Assembly: GCF_021462225.1 (NCBI RefSeq)
Contig: NC_061816.1
Location: 4,335,854 to 4,399,853 of the forward strand
DNA length: 64,000 bases
Direction of reading: 5' to 3'
Source: Girardinichthys multiradiatus
Taxonomy: Eukaryota > Chordata > Actinopteri > Cyprinodontiformes > Goodeidae
Part shown: one piece after another, positions 45,924 through 55,832 of the stretch
How the letters are laid out: each line of letters starts with the position of its first letter
Numbering within the stretch: position 1 is the first letter of the stretch
Notes under the pieces: model-generated
What the model saw: only the letters and a program-made list of their open reading frames with translations
What the model was told of the DNA's origin: nothing
Database searches by the model: none
Program-made: the position numbers and the translations under genes

Positions 45924-46085
45924 TACACGGACTTCAATGCGTGCAACCAGACGTGTTTCAGATTGTTTAATAACTGGATTAAACTGGAATGAATTTAGTT
46001 GCATCTAAAACCACATTTAATCTGATTTATTGGAATTATTTAACTGAACTGGTTTGAACTGGAATGGATGTTGCAGTATTTTAAT
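45924..46085. repeat. Degenerate right flank of the 16-bp minisatellite
   Basis: After a short interruption the words GGATTAAACTGGAATGAATT, AACTGAACTGG and GAACTGGAATGG continue at irregular spacing, as in the left flank. Confidence 0.35.
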
Positions 46086-46255
46086 GTCTGTCTGACTAAT
46101 GATTAAATAGATTTTATTGAAAGGAACAGGGTTGAAGTGGACTTTCTGTGTACATGAAGAAACTCTAAAGGTTTCCTGAGAGTCCGGCCTGTTGCCTTCC
46201 CAGAATAACATACTTTAGCAACAAGAATGGAGAAGTTGTTTCTACACAGCTTTAC
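46086..46255. other. Short non-coding gap
   Basis: May contain more of the decayed transposon described next, but cannot be aligned by eye. Confidence 0.35.
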
Positions 46256-46320
46256 AAAAGCAACTGGGAAGCATGGAGGTGGCAGTGTCATGGTCTGGAG
46301 AGCTTTTGGAAGCTTTGTTA
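46256..46320 (+). pseudogene. Tc1-family transposase relic of a second type
   Basis: From 46269 the frame reads KHGGGSVMVWRAFGSF, matching the block KHGGGSVMVWGCF found in a different branch of fish Tc1-like transposases from the GGSIMLW copies elsewhere in the window. Only this core is clear. Confidence 0.6.
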
Positions 46321-47559
46321 TCCAAAGTTAGTTAATTTATTGGACACTGAAAAGCAGCAGTTTGCTGCCTCACAGACTTTAATTGTTCCTTGTTTCTTGA
46401 ACCTTTAGCATTTCTATTATGACTCTTGTTGGTTCTGAATTTTGAGACATTTCCTGCTAAATAAAAGATTAATTCAGGCATATAAAAGGCAATAAAAAGG
46501 ATTTTGAATCATGTAAATTTATGTGCAGATTACAGAGTCTATAGTTCATGTATATCAACTCCCAGATTATTTCCTAAACAGGTCAAAGAAATGTTATCTG
46601 TCCCTTCCTGCACCATTCCTCTGACATTGCGTATCTGCATATCTCCACTCTGGAACATTAATGTTTCATGCATCTGAGCTCTGCTTGCAGCCATTAACTG
46701 AATGTTCCTCCTGAATATATTTACCTTCAGAGCCTAAAACCGATTTCTGTTTGATCAGTGAGGAGGAAGCTCAAACAGGGAAGAAGATGCTTGGAACGCC
46801 CCATTAAAGAGACATGATGTTACTTTATTTACAGTTTATTGTTGTTCTGATGCTAACATGTGAGATCAAATGACTCTACCGATGTAACATAAGGAATGCC
46901 CACAACGAGACAACCCTAGACAGTGTTTTGTTCTTCTCTTATTGTCACTCTGCATGCACGCTTGTTTCTAGTCTTTGTCCTTCCAATCGCTTATGGAAAT
47001 TGGCTCATTTTCTCCTCACAGTGATGAGTGAAAGGAGCGCACAGTGCCAGCACTGTTTCATCTTTTTGTCCTGCCTCAGAGGGCCGCAGGAGTGAAGGGG
47101 ATAGAAGTGATTTCTGGGTGCATCTTTTTGTCTCCCATCTCCTCGCTGCAGCATGCCTGATGGTCCTTTCTTCCCTCGCTTCACCAATAAATCAGCAGCT
47201 AACAGGCGTGACTGCTGCCCTTTGTTTTGCCCGGGTAAACACTTTAAAATGAAATGTAACTGGCCTGGGAATAGGTTTCATATTATGTATGTACAGACCA
47301 ACTGATATGGGATGATGCCAGAGGAGCAGTCAGGTCCAGACAAAAGCCTGCAAACAATCCTGCAGGCGTCAGCTATGCATGCTTCCCAGTTGCCCTGGTT
47401 TGGACGGGTTGGTTTGGGGGAGGTGGAGGTGCAAGAGGCCAGAAACATGGTTGGAGGTGGGATATCTCCAGCTTGGATTCAACACCAGTTCAATCCTTTT
47501 ATCTGAGGCTCTTTAATGTTAGGGTTTCACCTTCCAGTGTCTGCAAAAGTTGAAAAAGA
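46321..47559. other. Non-coding stretch, no supported gene
   Basis: Short frames without known domains; no repeat family named. Confidence 0.45.
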
Positions 47560-47796
47560 AGAGACAGATTTTGATCCACATTCAAAATGAAACGTGTGGA
47601 GGAAAAGTAACACTGCTTACCACCTTGAACACACCTTGCCCTGGTGACAGCATCATGCTTGAATTCACCATGAACAGGGAAGCTGTCAGAGCTGATGGGA
47701 AGATGGATGGAGCTAAATCCAGGACAATCCTGGAGGAAATCCTGTCAGAGGCTACAGAAGACCTGAGACTGGGGTGGAAGTTCAGCTTCCAGCAGG
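47560..47796 (+). pseudogene. Tc1 transposase relic, 5' portion (interrupted)
   Basis: The frame from about 47570 runs through GDSIMLEF (for GGSIMLWG), then REAVRADGKMDGAKSRTILE and LRLGWKFSFQQD, the order expected for the catalytic domain of a fish Tc1 transposase, ending at the second-aspartate neighbourhood (QQD). The foldback element at 47797-49197 then interrupts it. The N-terminal DNA-binding half is missing. Confidence 0.85.
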
Positions 47797-47800
47797 ATAT
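47797..47800. other. Target duplication of the foldback element (ATAT), left copy
   Basis: ATAT here and at 49194-49197 flank the element. Removing the element and one ATAT restores a 17-base stretch of the same length as the usual Tc1 sequence at that place. Confidence 0.6.
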
Positions 47801-48318
47801 CTATGGAGTTAAATTTGTCTCAATATTATTCAATCAAACAAAAAAATAATATTCAATAAAAAAAAACTAATCTCAATCAAAAAATATTAAGTTGTGATCA
47901 AAACTTTCAGAGTTTTTTCTCACAAAGAGAAAAAAGTTATTTACAAAACATAAACTTTTATTTGCGCAGGTCAAAAATCTTTGGTTACGAGTCTCGCTTT
48001 TTTGGTTTTGACGCTCTCTGTTTTTGGTTGAACTCAACGAATTTTGAGTTCTGGAAACATGAACATCCTGGGCGGGTCCTAAAGATGAACAATGTAAGAC
48101 GTTTCCCTATTGGTTAGCGCTGACTAAAGCAGCAGACTCTGATCGTCCGCACCTCTGAACTTCTGCTCGAACTGCAGGGCTTGCAGCGTCGCTTCAGTGA
48201 GGAGACATCAACTGTACAGAAGAAAACTGCGGTCAAGTGAGCCGACAGTCAGAAATACGCGGTGACGTCAGCCGACACCAGCTCTCTCTTAAAGATTAGC
48301 GTCACGCATACAAGGTGC
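47801..48318 (+). repeat. Left inverted arm of the foldback element
   Basis: 518 bases; contains words CGCGGTGACGTCAGCCGACA and CAGCAGACTCTGATCGTCCG that are repeated in inverse orientation in the right arm. Confidence 0.9.
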
Positions 48319-48696
48319 TTTATATATACTACACTTGGGGTAGTTGTGTATTTCTCCAGAAACCTACAGTGAAATTATGAAATACTAATTCTGGTTATAA
48401 TATAGATAACCCTCTAATATAATTGAAGAGATTGTGTTGTCATCTCTCATGGTTTTGGAGAAATAAATTCCTGAAAGTGGGACAAATGCATATAATGGTT
48501 GAGCATTTTGAGGTATTTTGACAAGATATTTCTTCAAAACTGTTCAGTAAAATATTAAATATTTATCCTTTTACATAAAACATGAATGTGAAAGTTGTAA
48601 AAATGTAATTAATATAAATGTTCTGTAGGTTACTTTTCTGTTTTCCTCTTATTTTCTCAACCGTTGCCAGGATCGGGTCCTTTCTGCTCCATTAAT

Positions 48697-49193
48697 GCAC
48701 CTTGTATGCGTGACGCTAATCTTTAAGAGAGAGCTGGTGTCGGCTGACGTCACCGCGTATTTCTGACTGTCGGCTCACTTGACCGCAGTTTTCTTCTGTA
48801 GAGTTGATGTCTCCTCACTGAAGCGACGCTGCAAGCCCTGCAGTTCGAGCAGAAGTTCAGAGGTGCGGACGATCAGAGTCTGCTGCTTTAGTCAGCGCTA
48901 ACCAATAGGGAAACGTCTTACATTGTTCATCTTTAGGCCCTGCCCAGGATGTTCATGTTTCCAGAACTCAAAATTCTTTGAGTTCAACCAAAAACAGAGA
49001 GCGTCAAAACCAAAAAAGCGAGACTCGTAACCAAAGATTTTTGACCTGCGCAAATAAAAGTTTATGTTTTGCAAATAACTTTTTTCTCTTTGTGAGAAAA
49101 AACTCTGAAAGTTTTGATCACAACTTAATATTTTTTGATTGAGATTAGTTTTTTGTTTGATTGAATAATATTGAGACAAATTTAACTCCATAG
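48697..49193 (-). repeat. Right inverted arm of the foldback element
   Basis: 497 bases; reverse complement of the left arm with a few substitutions (for example GCCCTGCCC against GGACCCGCCC) and without the 21-base extra segment. Confidence 0.9.
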
Positions 49194-49197
49194 ATAT

Positions 49198-49660
49198 CCA
49201 CCCTAGACTTACAGCCAGAGAAACAATGGATGTTTTAGATCAAAGCTGATTTGCAAGTGTTATCATGGCCTAGTTAAAGTTCAGACCTAATTCTAACTGA
49301 GAATCTGTGGAAAGACTTGAAAACGTATGTTCAGAGATGTTCCCCATCCAAGATGACTGAGATTAAACTGTTTATCAGAGAAGAATGGGCAGAAATGTGA
49401 GCCTGTAGAGCTTCACCAGCTTCCACTGGGCACTGGGATCCGAACTGACTGAGGCTGGAACTGTTGCCTGTTAATACATGTATTCTGCCAGTACTGGTGT
49501 CGCTGGAGCCCTCACATACCAGATCTTTAGATGGTCAAAGCTGGGAGACACATGCCCAAAACACCTGCAGCTGAAAGGCGGTCCTACAATGTTTTGCTAT
49601 ACTCCACACTTTTCAGATTTCTGTTTGTAAAAAACAAATAGAAAATAAATCTGTTTCTCT
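49198..49660 (+). pseudogene. Tc1 transposase relic, 3' portion
   Basis: Resumes the copy split by the foldback element: ACAGCCAGAGAAACAATGGA, then the block equivalent to PDLNPIENLWKDL (49289-49325), the SPSNLTE region, the EEWAEM block at 49380-49400, and the AAKGGSTK-equivalent near 49570. The segment CACACTTTTCAGATTTCTGT is the usual post-transposase tail of this family. Stops and shifts are present, and no terminal inverted repeat was found. Confidence 0.82.
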
Positions 49661-50254
49661 TATGACAAAAGCTTGAAAAATCAGAAACTTAAAAGCTTAA
49701 CAGCTGGGACTGAAGCTGTCGAGAATATTCATATAAAATACTTTTATCATAGGGACAAAGTGCTGGTTTAAAAACATTCATTGCTCCAAAACAAAATAAT
49801 GCTTAAAAATCAGTGGTGTTAGCATTTTTTGACCCAGGCAAGGCTGTAATAACCTAGAAATAATTATTCACCTGAGGCTGATTAGTTTTGAAGATATTGA
49901 ATTTTTGGGGTTTTACCATAAAAAAAATCTGGGTTTTATTTGTTGCAAAAAGACATAAATACATAAATGAAAGTTAAAAGATGCAACATGTTTTATGACA
50001 GGAACTGTTTAGGCTTTTAGCTCAATTTTCAAGGGGCCACAAAGGTTAACATGGAATAAAAAGGTCTAACAAAGTAAAAACATAGGACTATTCTGTTAAA
50101 TTAAAGTTGAGCAAACATGTAAAATTTTAACAAATAAAAAACATTCAATAAAGGCAGTACACACAAACAAAATCTGACAAAGTTTTACTTTTTAAAGGTT
50201 CCAAGAAAAAAACTGGAAAGTATAGTTTAAATAAAAAAGAAATCAGGAGTCAGT
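49661..50254. other. AT-rich non-coding stretch
   Basis: AT-rich DNA without frames or recognised repeats. Confidence 0.45.
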
Positions 50255-50378
50255 CAGTCAGTCATTTTCTACCGCTTATTCCATAGTGGGTCGCGGGGGA
50301 GCTGGTGCTTATCTCCAGCAGTCTATGGGCGAGAGGCAGGGTACACCCTGGACAAGTCGCCAGTCCATCGCAGGGCAA
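50255..50378 (-). repeat. SINE-like repeat, 3' tail, reverse orientation
   Basis: The words AGTCAGTCAGTCAGTCATTT, TTCTACCGCTTATTCC, GGTCGCGGGGGAGCTGGTGC, GGGCGAGAGGCAGGGTACAC and CCTGGACAAGTCGCCAGTCC are the reverse complement of the 3' part of the fish SINE-like family whose heads lie at 18.15 and 22.6 kb. It is the best preserved of the three copies. Confidence 0.8.
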
Positions 50379-51325
50379 GAAATCAGGAGTCATATCTTTA
50401 AAAGAAAAACTTTGAATTTTGTGAAAAAATTTGAAACTTTTTCTCCCTGCAGACTAAATCTCTGATCTGAGAGCCTAAATCTCTCGGTTTCTTTCTCATC
50501 AGCTTTATCTGAAGGTCTGGAAGCTGCAGCATGATTTGTGCTCCCGTCAAATGTTCTCCTCAACCAGAGGAAAAGAAATGTTTGCAAAATGAATGTAAAG
50601 ATAAAAGTTGAGGAAAATGCTGTTATGTTTTAGGAAGAGAAAACAGGAAATGGAAACGTGAGAAGTAGTGTTTGGATTCTTCACACGGGGGGAGATGACC
50701 TGGGTTAACCGGAGATGTTCAGCCTCTCTCGGGCTTTTCTTCTGCTTGCTGGCCTGTTTGCATCAATTAGACTCATTTTGTGAGAAAATGTCCTGTTATT
50801 GAGCTCAGGTCGAGTCATAACAGTGCAGGAATCCCACGCTTACAGCCAGTAGTTGATAAACTGAGGGACAATGTCTCAAGGACAGAACATGGAGACAAAG
50901 CTCTGCTCTACTCTGCAGAAGACGGCTTGATGTCCTTATGGGCTTTAACCCTAAAATCCTAAAATATTTCAAGAATACTTTTTTTAACTTCTAGTGATTG
51001 CTCTCACTTATCGTGTGATTCAAACCGCTGCAGATGCCCAGCCTGCTGGTGCCGAACGAATGACTGTGGAACGTTAGTTAGCAGTGAAAACCTTGGAAGC
51101 ACCTTCATGTTTAGCTTTTTCTTCTGCCTCACAGAGAAGAACATCACTAAACACAACTAGGAAGCAAATATAGACATTTTCTACAAAGACTGAGAGACTC
51201 AAGATGTTCATAGCAGTTACATTAGGGTTCTGTTGCTGGAAAGGAGTCTGACTGTCGTGTCTCAGAGTCAGGGTCAGCAGTGTGGCCTTTGACTGGACCA
51301 TTGAACCATTTCTCCAGTCTTACGC
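50379..51325. other. Non-coding stretch, no supported gene
   Basis: Short unrecognised frames only. Confidence 0.45.
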
Positions 51326-51425
51326 GGTAAGGAAGGAGCTGAGTTGAACGGAGAAGCTCTGGACCTACGGCTCCATCTGTATTCCAACCCTCACTGATGG
51401 GAAGAGGAGGATCTTCTACTACAGA
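51326..51425 (+). pseudogene. LINE relic (Rex/jockey-like, C-terminal fragment)
   Basis: GTAAGGAAGGAGCTGAG opens a stretch reading RKELS*TEKLWTYGSICIPTL, equivalent to the RKELSRKAKLSIYRSIYVPTL region of fish LINEs of the same group as the relic at 28.9 kb. It carries a stop codon. Only about 100 bases are preserved. Confidence 0.6.
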
Positions 51426-52975
51426 AGGTCAACTCATTACAGAATTCCTTTCAGAAACATGTGGTGTCCTTCCTGAGCAGCTCCACCTGCTTTCAGCGTA
51501 CATCCAATAAACGTGGTAAACAGCATCGTATAAACTGATCAAGTTAATCTGCATCGACCGGAAAATCTGACTCTTTCAAACAAATGCTGTTTATCATCCT
51601 TGCATTGTTTGGCAGCTGCAAGTGTCAGTCAGTTTAACATCTTTGCACTGAAGCAAGACGAACAGAGGGGTTATAGCTCAGTTCCCACATGCTAACGCTC
51701 CAAAAACCACTACAAAGGCTAATGTTCGTCAGAGCGCAGATTAGTGGACAGAGCCGTCATTTCCTCTCAGGTTAGAGTGTTTACACCAGCAGATGTTCGC
51801 CTCAGAGTAGCAACTCTAACAAGTTCAACTCCATCCAGGAAGCAATGGTCTGGAAAGAGAACAACAAGCTCCTAACTGTCCTGGAACCATAATGAAATGT
51901 CACATGGTGCTGATTGCTGGGCTTTAATGTGGGCAAACAAGACATGAAAGAAAGCCATAAAGAGCTCAATGAATGGATCATCTATCTTTCTTATGGGACG
52001 TTTGACAAACGAGGGGTTTAGAAGTTTACTGCACCCTAAAGAGAAGGCCCCACTTAATGACATTTATGTGGAAGTGTCATCAACAACACATTTCAGAGCT
52101 GCAGGAAAAACTGAGTGCGGTGGCCTCCTCTACAGCATTCAGCAGAGGGTTAATCAGCACCGACGCTCTAATTAGCAGAGACTGTGCTTTTCCCATGACC
52201 TCCCAGCACCCGTTATTAGCTTTATTGTTGTGGAAGGCCGAAGTATAAGATAAGCTGCGCAAACATCACAATTAGGACAATTTACGGAGAATAAATGGCG
52301 CAGCAGGTGAAGCAACCCGCTGCTGAACTCTGACGCAGGGCCGAGGAATAACCTCTGACGTAAGGAAGAGAAAGATAGTGTTATAGTTATAGCTTGATTA
52401 AACCCAAACCCGGTTTTAAAATCAGCCTGGTAGAACTGGAAATCTGCCAGCACCATTACACTATGGTACATTATGGTTTTCAGCTGAATGATGTCAAACT
52501 CATGGTTTCATAAAGAAACATAACTAGATCTATGCCTGGAGCTGTACATTTTCTCCTGAAACAGTTTGGTACCACAAGCAAACACCGGTGAAACCAGCAG
52601 TGGATCTTTCTGTTGCTTGTTGGTTATTTGTCTTGTTTTTCTAATGTCTATTCTTTGGGAGCTGGTCATTTCAGCATTTCACTCTTTCATACTTTAGTGG
52701 TTTTAGACATTTTGTGACTGATGATGTCACTTTTGGGGAGGGTATAGTAATATTTTATGTAATTTATTATGATGATTCCTGTTACTTTCTCTATTGTTGT
52801 TCTGTTTCTTTTGTTTGTTTTCTGTTATGTTGTTTTTTCTTTACTTTTCTTGTTCTAAAATGTTTTGTCATGTTTCTTGTGTTATTACTTGATGGTTCAC
52901 ATGTTAATTTATCCAGTTTTAATGTTGTTACATTGTTCATTTTTATTTGGTTGTTTGTTCAGTTTTCTTTTTTGT
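51426..52975. other. Non-coding stretch, possible conserved element
   Basis: The interval 52190-52350 is complex with CCCGTTATTAGCTTTATTGT and AATGGCGCAGCAGGTGAAGC and could be a conserved element; no gene is supported. The stretch 52710-52975 is T-rich and leads into the giant array. Confidence 0.4.
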
Positions 52976-53440
52976 TGATCTTTTTTCTAGTTTCATTGCT
53001 GTGTCTCAAGTTTAGTTGCTGAGTTTCTGTTATTTTTGCTCTGTTACAAGTTCAGTTGCTGTGTTTCAGTCTTTATTGCTGTGTTTCGGGTTTTGTTGCT
53101 GTGCTTCGGGTTTTGTTGCTGTGTTTCTGGTTTTGTTGCTGTGTCTCAGGTTTTGTTGCTGTGTCTCGGGTTTTGTTGCTGTGTCTCTGGTTCTCTTGCT
53201 GTATTTCGGGTTTTGTTGCTGTGTTTCTGGTTTTGTTGCTGTGTCTCAGGTTTTGTTGCTGTGCTTCGGGTTTTGTTGCTGTGTTTCTGGTTTTGTTGCT
53301 GTGCTTCGGGTTTTGTTGATGTGTTTCTGGTTTTGTTGCTGTGTCTCAGGTTTTGTTGCTGTGTCTCGGGTTTTGTTGCTGTGTCTCTGGTTTTGTTGCT
53401 GTCTTTCAGGTTTTGTTGCTGTGTTTCTGGTTTTGTTGCT

Positions 53441-55832
53441 GTGCTTCGGGTTTTGTTGCTGTGTTTCTGGTTTTGTTGCTGTGTCTCAGGTTTTGTTGGT
53501 GTGTCTCAGGTTTTGTTGCTGTGTCTCAGGTTTTGTTGCTGTGTTTCTGGTTTTGTTGCTGTGTCTCTGGTTCTCTTGCTGTATTTCGGGTTTTGTTGCT
53601 GTGTCTCAGGTTTTGTTGCTGTGTCCCTGGTTTTGTTGCTGTGCTTCAGGTTTTGTTGCTGTGTTTCGGGTTTTGTTGCTGTATGTTATTTTGTTGCTGT
53701 GTTTCTGGTTTTGTTGGTGTGTCTCGGGTTTTGTTGCTGTGTTTCGGGTTTTATTGATGTGTTGTGGGTTTTGTTGCTGTGTTTCGGGTTTTGTTGCTGT
53801 GTCGTGGGTTTTGTTGCTGTGCTTCGGGTTTTGTTGCTGTGTTTCTGGTTTTGTTGCTGTGTCTCAGGTTTTGTTGCTGTGTCTCTGGTTTTGTTGCTGT
53901 CTTTCAGGTTTTGTTGCTGTGTTTCTGGTTTGGTTGCTGTGCTTCGGGTTTTGTTGCTGTGTTTCTGGTTTTGTTGCTGTGTCTCAGGTTTTGTTGCTGT
54001 GTCTCTGGTTTTGTTGCTGTCTTTCAGGTTTTGTTGCTGTGTTTCTGGTTTTGTTGCTGTGCTTTGGGTTTTGTTGCTGTGTTTCTGGTTTTGTTGCTGT
54101 GTCTCTGGTTCTCTTGCTGTATTTCGGGTTTTGTTGCTGTGTCTCAGGTTTTGTTGCTGTGTCCCTGGTTTTGTTGCTGTGCTTCAGGTTTTGTTGCTGT
54201 GTTTCGGGTTTTGTTGCTGTATCTTATTTTGTTGCTGTGTTTCTGGTTTTGTTGGTGTGTCTCGGGTTTTGTTGCTGTGTTTCGGGTTTTGTTGATGTGT
54301 TGTGGGTTTTGTTGCTGTGTTTCTGGTTTTGTTGGTGTGTCTCGGGTTTTGTTGCTGTGTTTCGGGTTTTGTTGCTGTGTCGTGGGTTTTGTTGCTGTGC
54401 TTCGGGTTTTGTTGGTGTGTCTCGGGTTTTGTTGCTGTGTCCCTGGTTTTGTTGCTGTGCTTCAGGTTTTGTTGCTGTGTTTCGGGTTTTGTTGCTGTAT
54501 CTTATTTTGTTGCTGTGTTTCGGGTTTTGTTGCTGTGTCGTGGGTTTTGTTGCTGTGCTTCGGGTTTTGTTGGTGTGTCTCGGGTTTTGTTGCTGTGTTT
54601 CGGGGTTTGTTTCTCTGTCTTTCTGGTTTTGTTGCTGGGTTTCGGGTTTTGTTGCTGTGTCTCAGGTTTTGTTGGTGTGTCTCGGGTTTTGTTGCTGTGT
54701 CTCTGGTTTTGTTGCTGTCTTTCAGGTTTTGTTGCTGTGTTTCTGGTTTTGTTGCTGTGTCTCTGGTTCTCTTGCTGTATTTCGGGTTTTGTTGCTGTGT
54801 CTCAGGTTTTGTTGCTGTGTCCCTGGTTTTGTTGCTGTGCTTCAGGTTTTTTTGCTGTGTTTCGGGTTTTGTTGCTGTATCTTATTTTGTTGCTGTGTTT
54901 CTGGTTTTGTTGGTGTGTCTCGGGTTTTGTTGCTGTGTTTCGGGTTTTGTTGATGTGTTGTGGGTTTTGTTGCTGTGTTTCGGGTTTTGTTGCTGTGTCG
55001 TGGGTTTTGTTGCTGTGCTTCGGGTTTTGTTGGTGTGTTTCTGGTTTTGTTGCTGTGCTTCGGGTTTTGTTGCTGTGTTTCTGGTTTTGTTGCTGTGTCT
55101 CAAGTTTTGTTGCTGTGTCTCGGGTTTTGTTGCTGTGTCTCTGGTTTTGTTGCTGTCTTTCAGGTTTTGTTGCTGTGTTTCTGGTTTGGTTGCTGTGCTT
55201 CGGGTTTTGTTGCTGTGCTTCTGGTTTTGTCGCTGTGTCTCGGGTTTTGTTGCTGTGTCTCTGGTTTTGTTGCTGTCTTTCAGGTTTTGTTGCTGTGTTT
55301 CTGGTTTGGTTGCTGTGCTTCGGGTTTTGTTGCTGTGTTTCTGGTTTTGTTGCTGTGTCTCAGGTTTTGTTGCTGTGTCTCTGGTTTTGTTGCTGTCTTT
55401 CAGGTTTTGTTGCTGTGTTTCTGGTTTTGTTGCTGTGCTTTGGGTTTTGTTGCTGTGTTTCTGGTTTTGTTGCTGTGTCTCTGGTTCTCTTGCTGTATTT
55501 CGGGTTTTGTTGCTGTGTCTCAGGTTTTGTTGCTGTGTCCCTGGTTTTGTTGCTGTGCTTCAGGTTTTGTTGCTGTGTTTCAGGTTTTGTTGCTGTATCT
55601 TATTTTGTTGCTGTGTTTCTGGTTTTGTTGGTGTGTCTCGGGTTTTGTTGCTGTGTTTCGGGTTTTGTTGCTGTGTCGTGGGTTTTGTTGCTGTGCTTCG
55701 GGTTTTGTTGGTGTGTCTCGGGTTTTGTTGCTGTGTCTCGGGTTTTGTTGCTGTGTCTCTGATTCTCTTGCTGTATTTCGGGTTTTGTTGCACTGTCTCA
55801 GGTTTTTTTGCTCCGTTTCAGATCTTGTTGCT
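53441..55832. repeat. Higher-order block A of the 20-bp array
   Basis: This 2392-base block is followed directly by a near copy (55833-58184). Both begin with the unit GTGCTTCGGG and end at CAGATCTTGTTGCT. Landmark 18-base units at 53681, 54219, 54505, 54877 and 55595 recur at a constant 2352-base offset. Confidence 0.85.

Larger units (their letters stand above)
47801..49193. mobile_element. 1.39-kb foldback element with ~500-bp inverted arms
   Basis: The left arm (47801-48318) and right arm (48697-49193) are reverse complements along nearly their whole length, starting CTATGGAGTTAAATTTGTCT at the left and its complement at the right. The inner ends meet at ATTAGCGTCACGCATACAAG. The left arm is 21 bases longer, mainly from an extra AT-rich segment near 47842-47865. 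The AT-rich spacer (48319-48696) has no frame. No transposase is encoded, so it is a non-autonomous MITE or foldback element. The TSD of ATAT does not settle its superfamily. The two arms are nearly identical, so either the insertion is recent or the arms are kept alike by gene conversion. Confidence 0.88.
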
